Assembly: GCF_019977395.1 (NCBI RefSeq)
Contig: NZ_AP024660.1
Span: 1,922,001 to 1,986,000 of the forward strand
Source of the DNA: Arthrobacter sp. NicSoilC5
GTDB lineage: Bacteria > Actinomycetota > Actinomycetes > Actinomycetales > Micrococcaceae
Reading direction: 5' to 3'
Length of the DNA: 64,000 nucleotides
Shown here: in pieces, positions 1 to 8,407 of the stretch
How the letters are laid out: each line of letters starts with the position of its first letter
Position numbering within the stretch: the stretch's first letter is position 1
Program-made: the position numbers and the translations under genes
The notes under the pieces: model-generated
What the model saw: the letters and a program-made list of their open reading frames with translations, nothing else
Database searches by the model: none
Told to the model about the DNA's origin: nothing

Positions 1-936
1 GCGGTTCCCCTGTGGCTGGCCACCGGCTGGTCCTGGGACGCCATGATGCACTACGTGGTCCTGTGCGTCCTGCACCTGCTGTTCGTGCAATCACTGGTGC
101 TGGCCAACGTGGCCAACCGCCGTGGCCTGTGGGCTGCCGCCTGGTCCGGCTACGCGGCCGCACTGTTCCTCGCTCCCGCCGCCTGGTGGCTGCCGCCTGT
201 GGTCGGAACCGTCACGCAGCTCGTTGCCATGCGCTCGGGCCTGCGCCACCTGGGCATCACCAAGCACCTGGGCGCACGGGTGTTCGGTGCTGACCTGGTC
301 CGCGGCCTGCTTATGGGTGCGGTCCTCTGGGCTGACAAGTATGCGCTGTTCCTGGTGACAGGCGGGGCATTCCAGGTTGTGGCTGTTTTCGCTGCCATGC
401 TCCCGGCAGTCATCGCCTACAACTTCTACTTCGTGCACTTGGCACCTGGCGTGGACCGGGCCCTCGGCAGGCTGCACAAGGACATCGCCACCGCCCCGGT
501 CAGCGTCCTGAAGGGCAGCTCCAGCCGGCTGGTCCGTGTCCTGGACCGCTCGGTGGTCCTCACCGGAGCCATCGCCGGGCTGCTGACCCTCTCGGTGTCG
601 CTGGCAGTGTCCGGCCTGGACCCGGCCAACACGTTACTGACGGTTGCCGCCGCCCTGGCCTCGTGGTCCTTCATGATGCTCACGCTCCTGAACTACGAGC
701 TGGACTTCATCGGGGAGAAAATCACGCCCCAGATCCTCGGCGCCGTGCACCTGGCCGTGTGCATCGCAGCCTTCGCCGGCGGAGCCCACCTGATCGGCAC
801 CTCGCTGCATTCCGCCAGCTACCTGATCCTGGGGGCCGCTGACTTCGTCCTTATCGCCGTCGGCTGGTCGCTCTACAAGCGGCACTGGAGCCAGCCCGAA
901 TACACCCTCTTTTGGCGGCACGCCACCACGTGGTGA
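1..936 (+). CDS. PelG-like polysaccharide membrane transporter (5' end outside window)
   Basis: The reading frame is open from base 1, so the gene starts upstream; about 312 C-terminal residues are visible. They form many hydrophobic segments in succession (roughly eight membrane helices), with short basic loops and a C-terminal end rich in Trp and Arg. The gene lies 77 bases ahead of a clear PelF-type glycosyltransferase. PelG is an inner-membrane protein of the MOP flippase type, usually near 450 residues, which works with PelD and PelE in Pel export. The family call rests on membrane topology, length and this neighbour rather than on a diagnostic motif. A different polysaccharide transporter is the main alternative. 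Confidence 0.55.
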   Translation, partial: AVPLWLATGWSWDAMMHYVVLCVLHLLFVQSLVLANVANRRGLWAAAWSGYAAALFLAPAAWWLPPVVGTVTQLVAMRSGLRHLGITKHLGARVFGADLVRGLLMGAVLWADKYALFLVTGGAFQVVAVFAAMLPAVIAYNFYFVHLAPGVDRALGRLHKDIATAPVSVLKGSSSRLVRVLDRSVVLTGAIAGLLTLSVSLAVSGLDPANTLLTVAAALASWSFMMLTLLNYELDFIGEKITPQILGAVHLAVCIAAFAGGAHLIGTSLHSASYLILGAADFVLIAVGWSLYKRHWSQPEYTLFWRHATTW

Positions 937-1013
937 CGTGGCTCCCGCCACCGCACGTCCCTCAGTCAGTCCGAAACTCTTGAGCCTTCAGAACACCAGG
1001 TGAGGAAACAACC

Positions 1014-2756
1014 ATGTACTCGACCCTTAAGAACCTAAAGACCCGCTGGAACAGCAATCCGGCCCCGTCAGTGCTTTCGGCGGGACCGGCAGCCGCCCCG
1101 GCGCCCCGGGATGTCGAGTACCAGGACGTAGACGTGGCCATCGTGATGGAGTCCACCTACCCCTACCTCAAGGGCGGCGTCTCGGCAGTGGTGCACGACA
1201 TCGTCACGCACAACCCGGACCTCAGCTACGGCATCATCCACATCACCTGGGACTCCAGCGCGCCGCTGACGGACCTCTACGGCATGCCCGGGAACGTCCG
1301 CTGGGTCCGGACGGTCTTCCTCAGCATGGAGGAACACCGGCACGACTACATGTCGGTGACCGTCAAGGACCTGGGCATGGACTCCAAACAGCGCGAAGAA
1401 CTCTCTCACCGGCTTTTTGACGCCATCTACGCCCTGTCAGAACACGGCGAAGTGGAGCCGCTGTGGGACCTGATTGACGAGGGCCTCAACAAGCGGACCC
1501 GGCAGTACCCCCTGTGGGCCCTGCTCGGATCCCGGGAATTCATGCAGGCGCTGCAGGACCGGATGCCGCAGCTGAACCTGCCGCTGGCCGAATCCTTCTG
1601 GGTGCTGCGGAACTTCTTCTCCCTGGCCTATGCCATCACCGGCGAGACCATGCCCCGCGCCAAGGTCTACCACGCCCACACCACCGGCTACGCATCCCTG
1701 CTGGGGGCAGCGGCCGCGCGGGACCACGACACCGCCTTCCTGCTGACCGAACACAACCTGTATGTCCGGGACACCGTGAACACCCTGCTGGACCGCAACA
1801 TGGCCCTGTCCATCACGGCCGATGACTACCGGCTCTTCGACGTCACGGCGGAACAGCGCGCCTGGATGGCCTGGTGGACGGAAATGGGACGCTTCTGCTA
1901 CCCCAGCGCCCGCCTGATTACCTACCTCTACCCCAGCGCCATCACAGAGGCAGCCCGCCTGGGAACGGACATCGACAAGTCCGTCGTGGTGCCCAACGGC
2001 ATGGTCATCGAGGAGTTCGACGGGAAGTACCGGGCGCGCCGGCAGGTCCTGGAAAACCTCCGGCAGGACTCCGCGGAGCACGTCTGGCGCCTGGTCTACA
2101 TCGCCCGCGTGGTGCCCATCAAGGGGCTGCTTGACCTGCTTTCGAGCATGGAGGTCCTCACGCAGCGCGGCTATCCCAACCTGCACCTGGACGTCCTGGG
2201 CCCCACCGAGCACGTGCCCGAATACTACGAAGCGTGCCTGGCCAAGATCGAGGCCCTGGGCCTGCAGGACAAGGTCACCATCCACGGCACCGTCAACGTC
2301 AGGGAAATGCTTGACCAGTTCGACCTGCTGGTGCTCCCCAGCTATAACGAGGGCCAGCCCATCGTCATCCTGGAGGCCATGGCCGCCGGCATTCCCACGG
2401 TGGGCTCCGACGTTGGCGGCGTGGCCCAGCTCATCGCCGATGACCTGCTGACCACGGACGGGAAGACCATCGGCGCCTGCGGCGAAACGGTGACCCCGGG
2501 CAACGTGGTGCAGATGGCGGACGCGGTCCAGGCCGTCATCGGCAACCTGGACTCCTACGGCGAGTATGCAGCCAACGCCCGGACCCGCGTGCAGGAGTTC
2601 TTCCAGATGCACGAGGTGATGTCGTCCTACAACCAGATTTACCGCGCCCTCGGAGACCTGCCGGTGGTGGAGCCGGCTGCGGCGGACGTAACAGCGCTGG
2701 ACATGGCGGCTGCGGAAGAGCTGCCCACCGAAGCCCTTACCGTGGTGCCGCTGTGA
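1014..2756 (+). CDS. pelF: PelF-type family 4 glycosyltransferase
   Basis: This 580-residue cytoplasmic enzyme should polymerise a Pel-like polysaccharide from UDP-activated sugar. After a variable first 40 residues comes the PelF opening VAIVMESTYPYLKGGVSAVV with its glycine-rich donor-side loop. Other marks are HAHTTGYASLLG, LTEHNLYVRDT, the mid-protein VVPNGM, a RVVPIKG basic motif, and the GT4 E-x7-E signature in EGQPIVILEAMA. PelF proteins are normally 500-580 residues. The ATG follows GTGAGGAAACAACC, a usable ribosome binding site. It overlaps the next gene by four bases (GTGA), so the two are translationally coupled. The first 40 and last 30 residues are Ala/Pro-rich and probably disordered. 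Confidence 0.85.
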   Translation: MYSTLKNLKTRWNSNPAPSVLSAGPAAAPAPRDVEYQDVDVAIVMESTYPYLKGGVSAVVHDIVTHNPDLSYGIIHITWDSSAPLTDLYGMPGNVRWVRTVFLSMEEHRHDYMSVTVKDLGMDSKQREELSHRLFDAIYALSEHGEVEPLWDLIDEGLNKRTRQYPLWALLGSREFMQALQDRMPQLNLPLAESFWVLRNFFSLAYAITGETMPRAKVYHAHTTGYASLLGAAAARDHDTAFLLTEHNLYVRDTVNTLLDRNMALSITADDYRLFDVTAEQRAWMAWWTEMGRFCYPSARLITYLYPSAITEAARLGTDIDKSVVVPNGMVIEEFDGKYRARRQVLENLRQDSAEHVWRLVYIARVVPIKGLLDLLSSMEVLTQRGYPNLHLDVLGPTEHVPEYYEACLAKIEALGLQDKVTIHGTVNVREMLDQFDLLVLPSYNEGQPIVILEAMAAGIPTVGSDVGGVAQLIADDLLTTDGKTIGACGETVTPGNVVQMADAVQAVIGNLDSYGEYAANARTRVQEFFQMHEVMSSYNQIYRALGDLPVVEPAAADVTALDMAAAEELPTEALTVVPL

Positions 2757-3835
2757 CGGGAGTGGGTGCGTGGATCCGCTACGGCGATCCCATTTCTCCG
2801 GCGCAGATCGATTTCGCCGCGGAGCACTACCGCGCGGCCATCCTCCAGCCGTGGGAGCTGGACGCGGCAGCCGAGCTCAAGCGCCGCCGCCCGGACATGA
2901 CGGTGCTCTGCTACAAGTGCCTGTCCTCCACCCGTGCCTATGAACCGGGGCCCATCTTCAGTTCCGGGGTGACGTACCGGGAGGCAGAGGACGACGGCGG
3001 CACATGGTTCGCCACGCGGCTGGACGGCGCGCGCATCGAGTGGAACGGGTACGGCGGACACTGGCAGATGAAGGTGTGGGACCCGGAGTACCGTGCCCGC
3101 TGGGTGCAGAACGTCACCAGCGAGCTGGCAGGCTCTCCCTTTGACGGCGTGATGGCGGACAACGACGTCTTTGACGACTACTACGGCATCCGGCCCCCGG
3201 TGCAGGACGCGGCATCCATGGCCGACTTCCGGGACGGCCTGGACAAACTGGTCCACGCTGCGGGGGCTGCATTGAACGGCGTGGGCAAGGTCCTGGTGCC
3301 TAACATTGCCGAATCCCGGCGCCTGCCGGGCCGCTGGGATTCCCACGCGGCGTACGGCGGCGGCTTCGAGGAGGTGTGGCTGGGCTACGGGCCGGCGAAC
3401 CTGTTCGATCCCCGCACGGCCGAGGCACAGCTTGCCCAGGCAGACGGGCCCGGAATTTCGATCCTGCGCGTCCCCACCGACGGCGATGACGCCCACCCCA
3501 ACTTCCGGTATGGGCTGGCGGCGTTCTGGATCTTCGGCGGCGGCGCGGGTTCCTACACGGCGACCGGCCACGACGACTACAGCCGCACCCAGCACATCGA
3601 GGAACTGGACTGGCCCCTTGGGCACCCCGAGGGGCAGCCCCAGGGCCGCCGGCACGTATGGTCGCGGACCTTCAGCGGCGGCTGGGCGGCAGTGAACTTC
3701 AACAACGACGGCCGCAGCCGGCGCCGCATCAAAGTCCCGTCCGGGCTGGTTGATGCCGCCGGGCAACCGGCACCCCACCATGTGGTCCTGGCCCCGCAGA
3801 GCGGGGTTGTCTATCAGCGAGGGCAGAGACATTAA
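2753..3835 (+). CDS. putative glycoside hydrolase of the Pel-like locus (GHL15/TIM-barrel type)
   Basis: 360 residues without a signal peptide. The start is GTG, sharing four bases with the pelF stop. Acidic stretches such as GVMADNDVFDDYYG, aromatic stretches such as AFWIFGGG, and an opening of the type WIRYG...AILQPWEL suggest a TIM-barrel glycosidase of the poorly studied GHL15/DUF4015 or GH114-like group. That family name is my recollection and was not tested. In Pel systems a hydrolase (the PelA hydrolase domain) trims the polymer; position inside pelF-galE suggests an equivalent role. With no secretion signal it might act inside the cell or leave by another route. Confidence 0.6.
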   Translation: MTGVGAWIRYGDPISPAQIDFAAEHYRAAILQPWELDAAAELKRRRPDMTVLCYKCLSSTRAYEPGPIFSSGVTYREAEDDGGTWFATRLDGARIEWNGYGGHWQMKVWDPEYRARWVQNVTSELAGSPFDGVMADNDVFDDYYGIRPPVQDAASMADFRDGLDKLVHAAGAALNGVGKVLVPNIAESRRLPGRWDSHAAYGGGFEEVWLGYGPANLFDPRTAEAQLAQADGPGISILRVPTDGDDAHPNFRYGLAAFWIFGGGAGSYTATGHDDYSRTQHIEELDWPLGHPEGQPQGRRHVWSRTFSGGWAAVNFNNDGRSRRRIKVPSGLVDAAGQPAPHHVVLAPQSGVVYQRGQRH

Positions 3836-4859
3836 GGTTCTAGTTACCGGCGGCGCCGGGTACATCGGGTCCCACACCATCCTCCAGCTGCTGGAGGCCG
3901 GGCACGACGTCACGGCGGTGGACAACCTCAGCAATTCCCAGATGGAGTCGCTGCTGCGCGTCCAGAAACTCGCCGGACGCAGCCTGGCCTTCCACGAGGC
4001 CGACATCACGGACCCCGCGGCGCTGGACGGGGTGTTCGCCGCCGCCGGGGCTGAGGCGGTGATCCACTTCGCGGGTTTGAAGGCCGTGGGCGAATCGGTG
4101 TCCCAGCCCCTGCGCTACTACCGGAACAACGTCACCGGGACGCTGAACCTGCTGGAGGCCATGGACGCCCATGACGTGCGGACCCTCGTCTTCAGCTCCT
4201 CCGCCACGGTGTACGGGAGCAACCCTCAGATGCCGCTCAAGGAGGACAGCAGGCTGGGGGCCACCAACCCCTACGGCCGGACCAAGCAGCAGATTGAAGA
4301 GATCCTCACGGACGTGCAGGCCTCTGACGGCCGGTGGCGGCTGGCCCTCCTCCGCTACTTCAACCCGGTGGGCGCCCACCCGTCCGGCCAGATCGGCGAG
4401 GACCCGCAGGGTCCCCCGAACAACCTCTTCCCGTACGTCACCCAGGTGGCGGTGGGCCGCAGGGACATGCTGAACGTCTTCGGCGGCGACTACCCAACAT
4501 CCGACGGCACCGGGATCCGCGACTACATCCACGTAATGGACCTGGCCGCCGGACACCTGGCGGCACTGAATTACCTCGCTGCCCGCGAGGGGGTCCACAC
4601 CTGGAACCTGGGCAGCGGCAGCGGCCACTCCGTCCTGGAAATCATCCGCGCCTTTGAAAAGGCTGCGCAGACTGCCATCCCCTACAGCCTGGCGGAGCGG
4701 CGCCCGGGAGACGCCCCGGTCAGCCTGGCGGATCCGACGGCGGCCTTCCGCGACCTGGGGTGGAAGGCTGCGGAGACGCTGGAGAACATGTGCGCCGATG
4801 CCTGGCGTTGGCAGCAGAACAACCCGAACGGGTACCGCATGGAGGCGGCAGCCAGTTAG
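3831..4859 (+). CDS. galE: UDP-glucose / UDP-GlcNAc 4-epimerase
   Basis: A short-chain dehydrogenase-type epimerase interconverting UDP-Glc/UDP-Gal and possibly UDP-GlcNAc/UDP-GalNAc. It shows the NAD-binding GGAGYIGSHT at the extreme N-terminus, SSSATVYG, the catalytic YGRTK (YxxxK) and LRYFNPVGAHPSG. Homology begins at the Lys-Val-Leu-Val-Thr stretch, whose preceding codon is ATT at 3831. Starting there gives 342 residues, the normal GalE length, overlaps the upstream TAA, and places GAGGGCAGAG just upstream. Other in-frame choices are TTG 3807 and ATG 3780, which lack a good binding site. Pel is GalNAc-rich in studied species, so this gene probably supplies the PelF donor. Confidence 0.9.
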   Translation: MKVLVTGGAGYIGSHTILQLLEAGHDVTAVDNLSNSQMESLLRVQKLAGRSLAFHEADITDPAALDGVFAAAGAEAVIHFAGLKAVGESVSQPLRYYRNNVTGTLNLLEAMDAHDVRTLVFSSSATVYGSNPQMPLKEDSRLGATNPYGRTKQQIEEILTDVQASDGRWRLALLRYFNPVGAHPSGQIGEDPQGPPNNLFPYVTQVAVGRRDMLNVFGGDYPTSDGTGIRDYIHVMDLAAGHLAALNYLAAREGVHTWNLGSGSGHSVLEIIRAFEKAAQTAIPYSLAERRPGDAPVSLADPTAAFRDLGWKAAETLENMCADAWRWQQNNPNGYRMEAAAS

Positions 4860-4893
4860 CAGTCGGCGGCCGCGGCTTGGCGGTGGTCGGTGG

Positions 4894-6375
4894 TCAGGAT
4901 GCGGGGAAGTAGTTGCGTCCCAAGGTTAGCCATCCGGGCAGCGTCTGGTCCTGGGCAGCGTTGGCAAAGCGCAGCGGGACGCCATTGGCCAGCGGGTTCA
5001 CCGGCCGCAGCACCAGCGTGTAGTAGCCGGCGGGGAGGCCGGCGGTGCTGAGGGGCGCTCCCAGGGTGGGTGCCATGCCGGGTTTGATCGAGGTGAGCCG
5101 CCAGGAAGTGGTCCAGGTCCTGGCGATCTTCCCGTCGCCGCCCACGGCAGCCACCTGCACCGGCCAGTCATAGTAGAACGGCGCCGCACCCGTGTTGCGG
5201 ATGGTGACGCTGAGGTCGCTCTGTCCCTTCACGGTTCCGGGCGTCAGGGAAAAGCCGGTGGCCTGGAACCGGTAGCCCAGCGATTGGGAGGCTGCGGCAG
5301 CATTGCTTTGGGCAGCCCCTGCGTACGCTGGGCTGAAGGCGTACTGGTTGAGCAGCCACGAGGCGTGCGTTGCCGCCACGCTCCCCGGAAAGTCCTTCTG
5401 GGCCGGGTCGGCCACCCAGGGGCACGGGACGGCGTCGAAAAGGCAGGGCTGCAGCTCGGGGCGGAGTTCGCCGCCCACCGGCTGGGTGAGCCATTTGCCG
5501 GTTGCGCCGGCCTGCTGCAGTTTGTCCACGAAGCTCCAGCCGGTTCCGGGCATGGTTTCGGCGGCAAACGAGTCGTCGTGGTAGCCCACGCTGAGGCTGC
5601 TGTTCGCGGTGGTGGGGTACCGCACCTGCAGCTTGGTCCTGGTGAAGGCGGCCGTGTAGGCCTGCAGGACAAGTTGTTGCTCGGTGGCCGAGGCAGACCA
5701 GTTTTCCGGCGAGGCCCACCCGTCGTGGGGGTAGGTGTGCCATTCGCCCCAGAACCCCAGCAGGCCCGCCTGGATGAAGCCGATGCGCCGGTCGCCGTCG
5801 TATTTTGACCCAAAGGCCGCGATGAAGCCGTCCAGCGCCTGTGCCAGGCGCGGGTCGTCGTAGTCGGGGGAAACGCTGATGCCCTGGTTGCCGTAGTCGG
5901 TGTAGGAGTGGGTGGCCAATCCGGCGTCCAGGAGGTATTTGGGAACGCCGGTTGGCTTGCCGGGGTAGTCGAGGTAGAACCTGAAGACGGCCTGGTGTCC
6001 GCGGGCGGCAATGGCGTTCAGCTGGGATTCCAGGGCGGACCAGTCGTAGTTGCCGGGTCCCGTGACCACTGCGTTCACCGGAATGTAGAACCATTCCATG
6101 GAATAGGGCAGGGAACCGTACTTCCCGGCGTAGGGGACAAAGCCCTGCAGCGGGTTGCTGGCCGGCGCCGGACCGGCCGCCAGGGAAACCCACTCCCCCG
6201 GTTTGATGTCTGCGGCTGTCGCGCTGGGTACAGTGCCGGCGGAAGGGATGGTGAGGGATATCAGCCCCGCCAACAAGGACAACGCCGCGGCAGGTTTTGC
6301 TATCCCTTTGGCCTTTCCGCGCGGGCGGACAATATTCGGAAACGGAACAGCACCCAGCCTGTGCAACGCTTTCAC
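4894..6375 (-). CDS. secreted DUF4874/DUF4832 domain protein
   Basis: 493 residues beginning with GTG after GGAAGAAGCTTCA. The N-terminus has a basic stretch then a hydrophobic core ending near Ala-Thr-Ala-Ala-Asp, consistent with a Sec signal peptide or anchor. The DUF4874-like half has GLLGFWGEWHTYP, and the DUF4832-like half has SVGYHDDSFAAE. These domains occur together in presumed extracellular carbohydrate-active proteins whose activity is unproven; the Glu of WGEW looks like a catalytic acid. The last 120 residues form a beta-rich module. It converges on galE with 34 bases between the stops, so it belongs to a separate transcript but may act on the same polymer. Confidence 0.65.
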   Translation of the reverse strand: MKALHRLGAVPFPNIVRPRGKAKGIAKPAAALSLLAGLISLTIPSAGTVPSATAADIKPGEWVSLAAGPAPASNPLQGFVPYAGKYGSLPYSMEWFYIPVNAVVTGPGNYDWSALESQLNAIAARGHQAVFRFYLDYPGKPTGVPKYLLDAGLATHSYTDYGNQGISVSPDYDDPRLAQALDGFIAAFGSKYDGDRRIGFIQAGLLGFWGEWHTYPHDGWASPENWSASATEQQLVLQAYTAAFTRTKLQVRYPTTANSSLSVGYHDDSFAAETMPGTGWSFVDKLQQAGATGKWLTQPVGGELRPELQPCLFDAVPCPWVADPAQKDFPGSVAATHASWLLNQYAFSPAYAGAAQSNAAAASQSLGYRFQATGFSLTPGTVKGQSDLSVTIRNTGAAPFYYDWPVQVAAVGGDGKIARTWTTSWRLTSIKPGMAPTLGAPLSTAGLPAGYYTLVLRPVNPLANGVPLRFANAAQDQTLPGWLTLGRNYFPAS

Positions 6376-6587
6376 TGAAGCTTCTTCCTAAGGGCGGTGC
6401 CAGGGCACCTGCGAGACCAAGAACTGCACGAAAGTCGCCCAGTGCGACGGCGCTAATTCAAACTGAAAACGCAGGGCTCCACAAGTGGCCAAGGGGTTTC
6501 CATCATTTCTCAACGCGCCCCGGTCCCCAACACGATGAGCCTTCCGGCCTGCCGCGGTCCTTCCTGGCTGGGTCATGGCCCATTTTT
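6376..6587. other. intergenic region upstream of the DUF4832 gene
   Basis: 212 bases between two minus-strand genes. It should contain the promoter of the DUF4832 gene. No clear operator, hairpin or small gene was recognised. Confidence 0.3.
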
Positions 6588-7079
6588 TCAATCGGTTCGT
6601 GGTCCAGCAGCAGCACTGATGGAGGGACGCTGCCCGGACCTGTAGGCAGAGGCTATGACGGGTTCGAGTTCGTCCATCACCGTATGGTTGCCGGGGAGCA
6701 CCACATGGGCCAGAAATTCGGATTCGAGTGTTGCAACACCGGCTGCCGCCGCTGCGAGTTTGGCGTCGGTGGACAAGGCGAAGGCGTGCCAGAACCTCCG
6801 GGCATCGAGTTCGAGCACTTTTGCGCTAACCTCCTTGCCGGGGACGTCGGACACTCCACCCGGAACAGCAGGGCTTCGCTCGGTCTGCGGTAATGAGAGG
6901 ACAATCCGAAATTGCCTTCCGCTGGCTCTGAACGAGATGGCGTTGAGGTGGCCACGTTGGCTGAAGAGAACATCGGTTGCCCCGAAGTCAAGAAGCGAGC
7001 GTTCCACGTGTTCCCGCGAAGCTCCAACACTGAAGGAATCACCGCGCGTGTAAAAACTCCGGGAATCGTAGGTTGCCAT
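6588..7079 (-). CDS. phage/mobile-element-type conserved protein, function unknown
   Basis: 163 residues. The order of blocks, FGAT followed by a short beta segment ISFRASGRQFRIVLSLP, then an Arg/Trp helix, then ESEFLAHVVLPGNHTVMDEL and a final AYRSGQRPSI, fits a small family I recall from phages and integrative elements, where the equivalent blocks read like EEEFLAHIVLP and AYESGRMP. No catalytic motif is evident and no function is known to me. It is the last of three consecutive minus-strand small genes separated by about 100 bases each. No integrase or attachment site is visible nearby. The family assignment is by pattern memory only. Confidence 0.6.
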   Translation of the reverse strand: MATYDSRSFYTRGDSFSVGASREHVERSLLDFGATDVLFSQRGHLNAISFRASGRQFRIVLSLPQTERSPAVPGGVSDVPGKEVSAKVLELDARRFWHAFALSTDAKLAAAAAGVATLESEFLAHVVLPGNHTVMDELEPVIASAYRSGQRPSISAAAGPRTD

Positions 7080-7144
7080 ACTCCAACTATGCCCCGCCCG
7101 GCCCCCTTTCGGTCGCAGGGGCCTCGCCCAGTACGTTAATGGCT

Positions 7145-7176
7145 GGACCCCGGCCCGGTTTGGGTGGCCGGGGTCC
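7145..7176 (-). terminator. hairpin after the 88-residue protein gene
   Basis: GGACCCCGGCC (7145-7155) pairs exactly with GGCCGGGGTCC (7166-7176) around a 10-base loop, eight bases beyond the stop at 7184. There is no strong T run on the minus-strand side, so it may be an attenuating hairpin rather than a full intrinsic terminator. Confidence 0.5.
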
Positions 7177-7183
7177 CGTGGGT

Positions 7184-7450
7184 TTAGGGCTGTACAGAGT
7201 CGAAGAACCGGTAGGTCGGCTGTGCCGGGGACGGTTCTTCCTGGCGCGTTTTGGACCGGATGAACTCGATGTTTTCCGGTGACAGGACAGTTTCGCCGTG
7301 ACTATCAGAATCAGCGTCCTCTCCGGATTCGGCATTTATTTCTGCCGAGATGGTCCGGGGCAGAATTACACAACCAGGATTGTCGAGGAGCCACTGCTTG
7401 CTGGCCGGGGACAGCCGGTGCCAGTACTTCTCAAGGTGCATGGAAGTCAT
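7184..7450 (-). CDS. small acidic hypothetical protein (88 aa)
   Basis: Not recognised. It begins with ATG after AAAGGAAACA, a good ribosome binding site. The N-terminal 35 residues look folded and helical (YWHRLSPASKQWLLDNPG), followed by an acidic Asp/Glu/Ser stretch, another short helix and a Pro-rich tail. The opening resembles other small actinobacterial proteins but gives no functional clue. It sits between the phage-type protein gene and the 146-residue gene, same strand, with gaps of about 100 bases, so shared transcription is possible. Confidence 0.5.
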   Translation of the reverse strand: MTSMHLEKYWHRLSPASKQWLLDNPGCVILPRTISAEINAESGEDADSDSHGETVLSPENIEFIRSKTRQEEPSPAQPTYRFFDSVQP

Positions 7451-7546
7451 TGTTTCCTTTGCGGGTTTGGGTTTGTGTGGAGACTTTGAGGAGGCGCGCC
7501 TATGCGCGTGTCCCTACTGTCGACTCCGCGGTGCTGGTTACGGGTG

Positions 7547-7987
7547 TTAGTCGAAGTGGATTTCTGCCGCGGATTGACGGATAGCTTCAAGTCGTTGTTC
7601 CTCAAGCAGCCCCAGGGCATCCATTTCTTCAGACCTGTGGGCGCGCTCGGCTTCGGCCTGTACGGAGATGTCCCTTAGTATCGTGCCCACGAGGTGGGCA
7701 AGCCCTGACTTGAGGTCCTGCAGATTGGTGTTGGTGATCAAAAGGCGGCGGTCGGAGACCCGCAGTTCGACGTCACTGTATCCTTCCTCCGCAAGGCGCT
7801 TGGTGACGCTCTTGTCGTGCAACAAATCGAGTTCCCGCGGCTGGGGCCTGCGGGAAAAAACGACGGGGACGGTGTACCGGGAGGCGGCCGTTGCCGTACC
7901 GAGGTCGTGAGGCAGGGCGGAAGCGAGGACGCCGCTGAGCGCGAGGCGCCCCTCGACGTGGACAGGCTGTTCTTGGGTGGTGGTCAT
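7547..7987 (-). CDS. hypothetical protein (146 aa)
   Basis: No family recognised. Residues about 35-100 look like an alternating strand/helix fold with YSDVELRVSDRRLLITNTNL, and the last 45 residues form a charged helix ending AAEIHFD. No signal peptide or membrane helix. It is the first gene of the three-gene minus-strand group at 6.6-8.0 kb, with about 420 bases of non-coding DNA upstream. The ribosome binding site is weak. The frame is long and has ordinary local codon use, which supports it as a gene. Confidence 0.5.
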   Translation of the reverse strand: MTTTQEQPVHVEGRLALSGVLASALPHDLGTATAASRYTVPVVFSRRPQPRELDLLHDKSVTKRLAEEGYSDVELRVSDRRLLITNTNLQDLKSGLAHLVGTILRDISVQAEAERAHRSEEMDALGLLEEQRLEAIRQSAAEIHFD

Positions 7988-8407
7988 GGCATTGCGCCAA
8001 CGTTTCTTGGAGATGCACTGTCAGAACCGCAGATACGGGCGGATTGACTGTGACTGGGGTTCTAGGGACTCGAAACCGGGCCCCTTATATTGGGAGGGCA
8101 CGGGCTGAAGGGCCGGCCTGCGTAGCAGGACGGCCAGGGCCGCCCTCGTTGTCCCAACTCATCACCACGTGTTCAGCGCAGTGACGGGATGTCACAGTCG
8201 CCGATGCGCCGGCGGCGCACGCGGAGTTGGTTTCATTGCCCGGGAAACCGGATGTCCAGTCACAACGTCCCGATACTCTGACTGTACGCCCTCGTGGGCC
8301 GCGACCGGTGAAAACCCACCAATCAGTTCTGTCCGCTTCCAAACCCGGACCTGCCCCTGGCTACGTCCCGTTCCCACAATCCACAGACACAGCAAGGGTG
8401 CCGAGGG
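7988..8407. other. non-coding gap between the small-gene group and the lipid kinase
   Basis: 420 bases. Short open frames occur on both strands but none has a recognisable product or binding site. It should hold the promoter of the gene starting at 7987. I see nothing else definable. Confidence 0.3.

Noticed and set aside
1437..2612. 391-codon minus-strand frame across pelF
   Set aside because: It lies wholly inside the convincing pelF gene on the other strand, has a Val/His/Asp-skewed composition typical of antisense GC-rich frames, and shows no domain.
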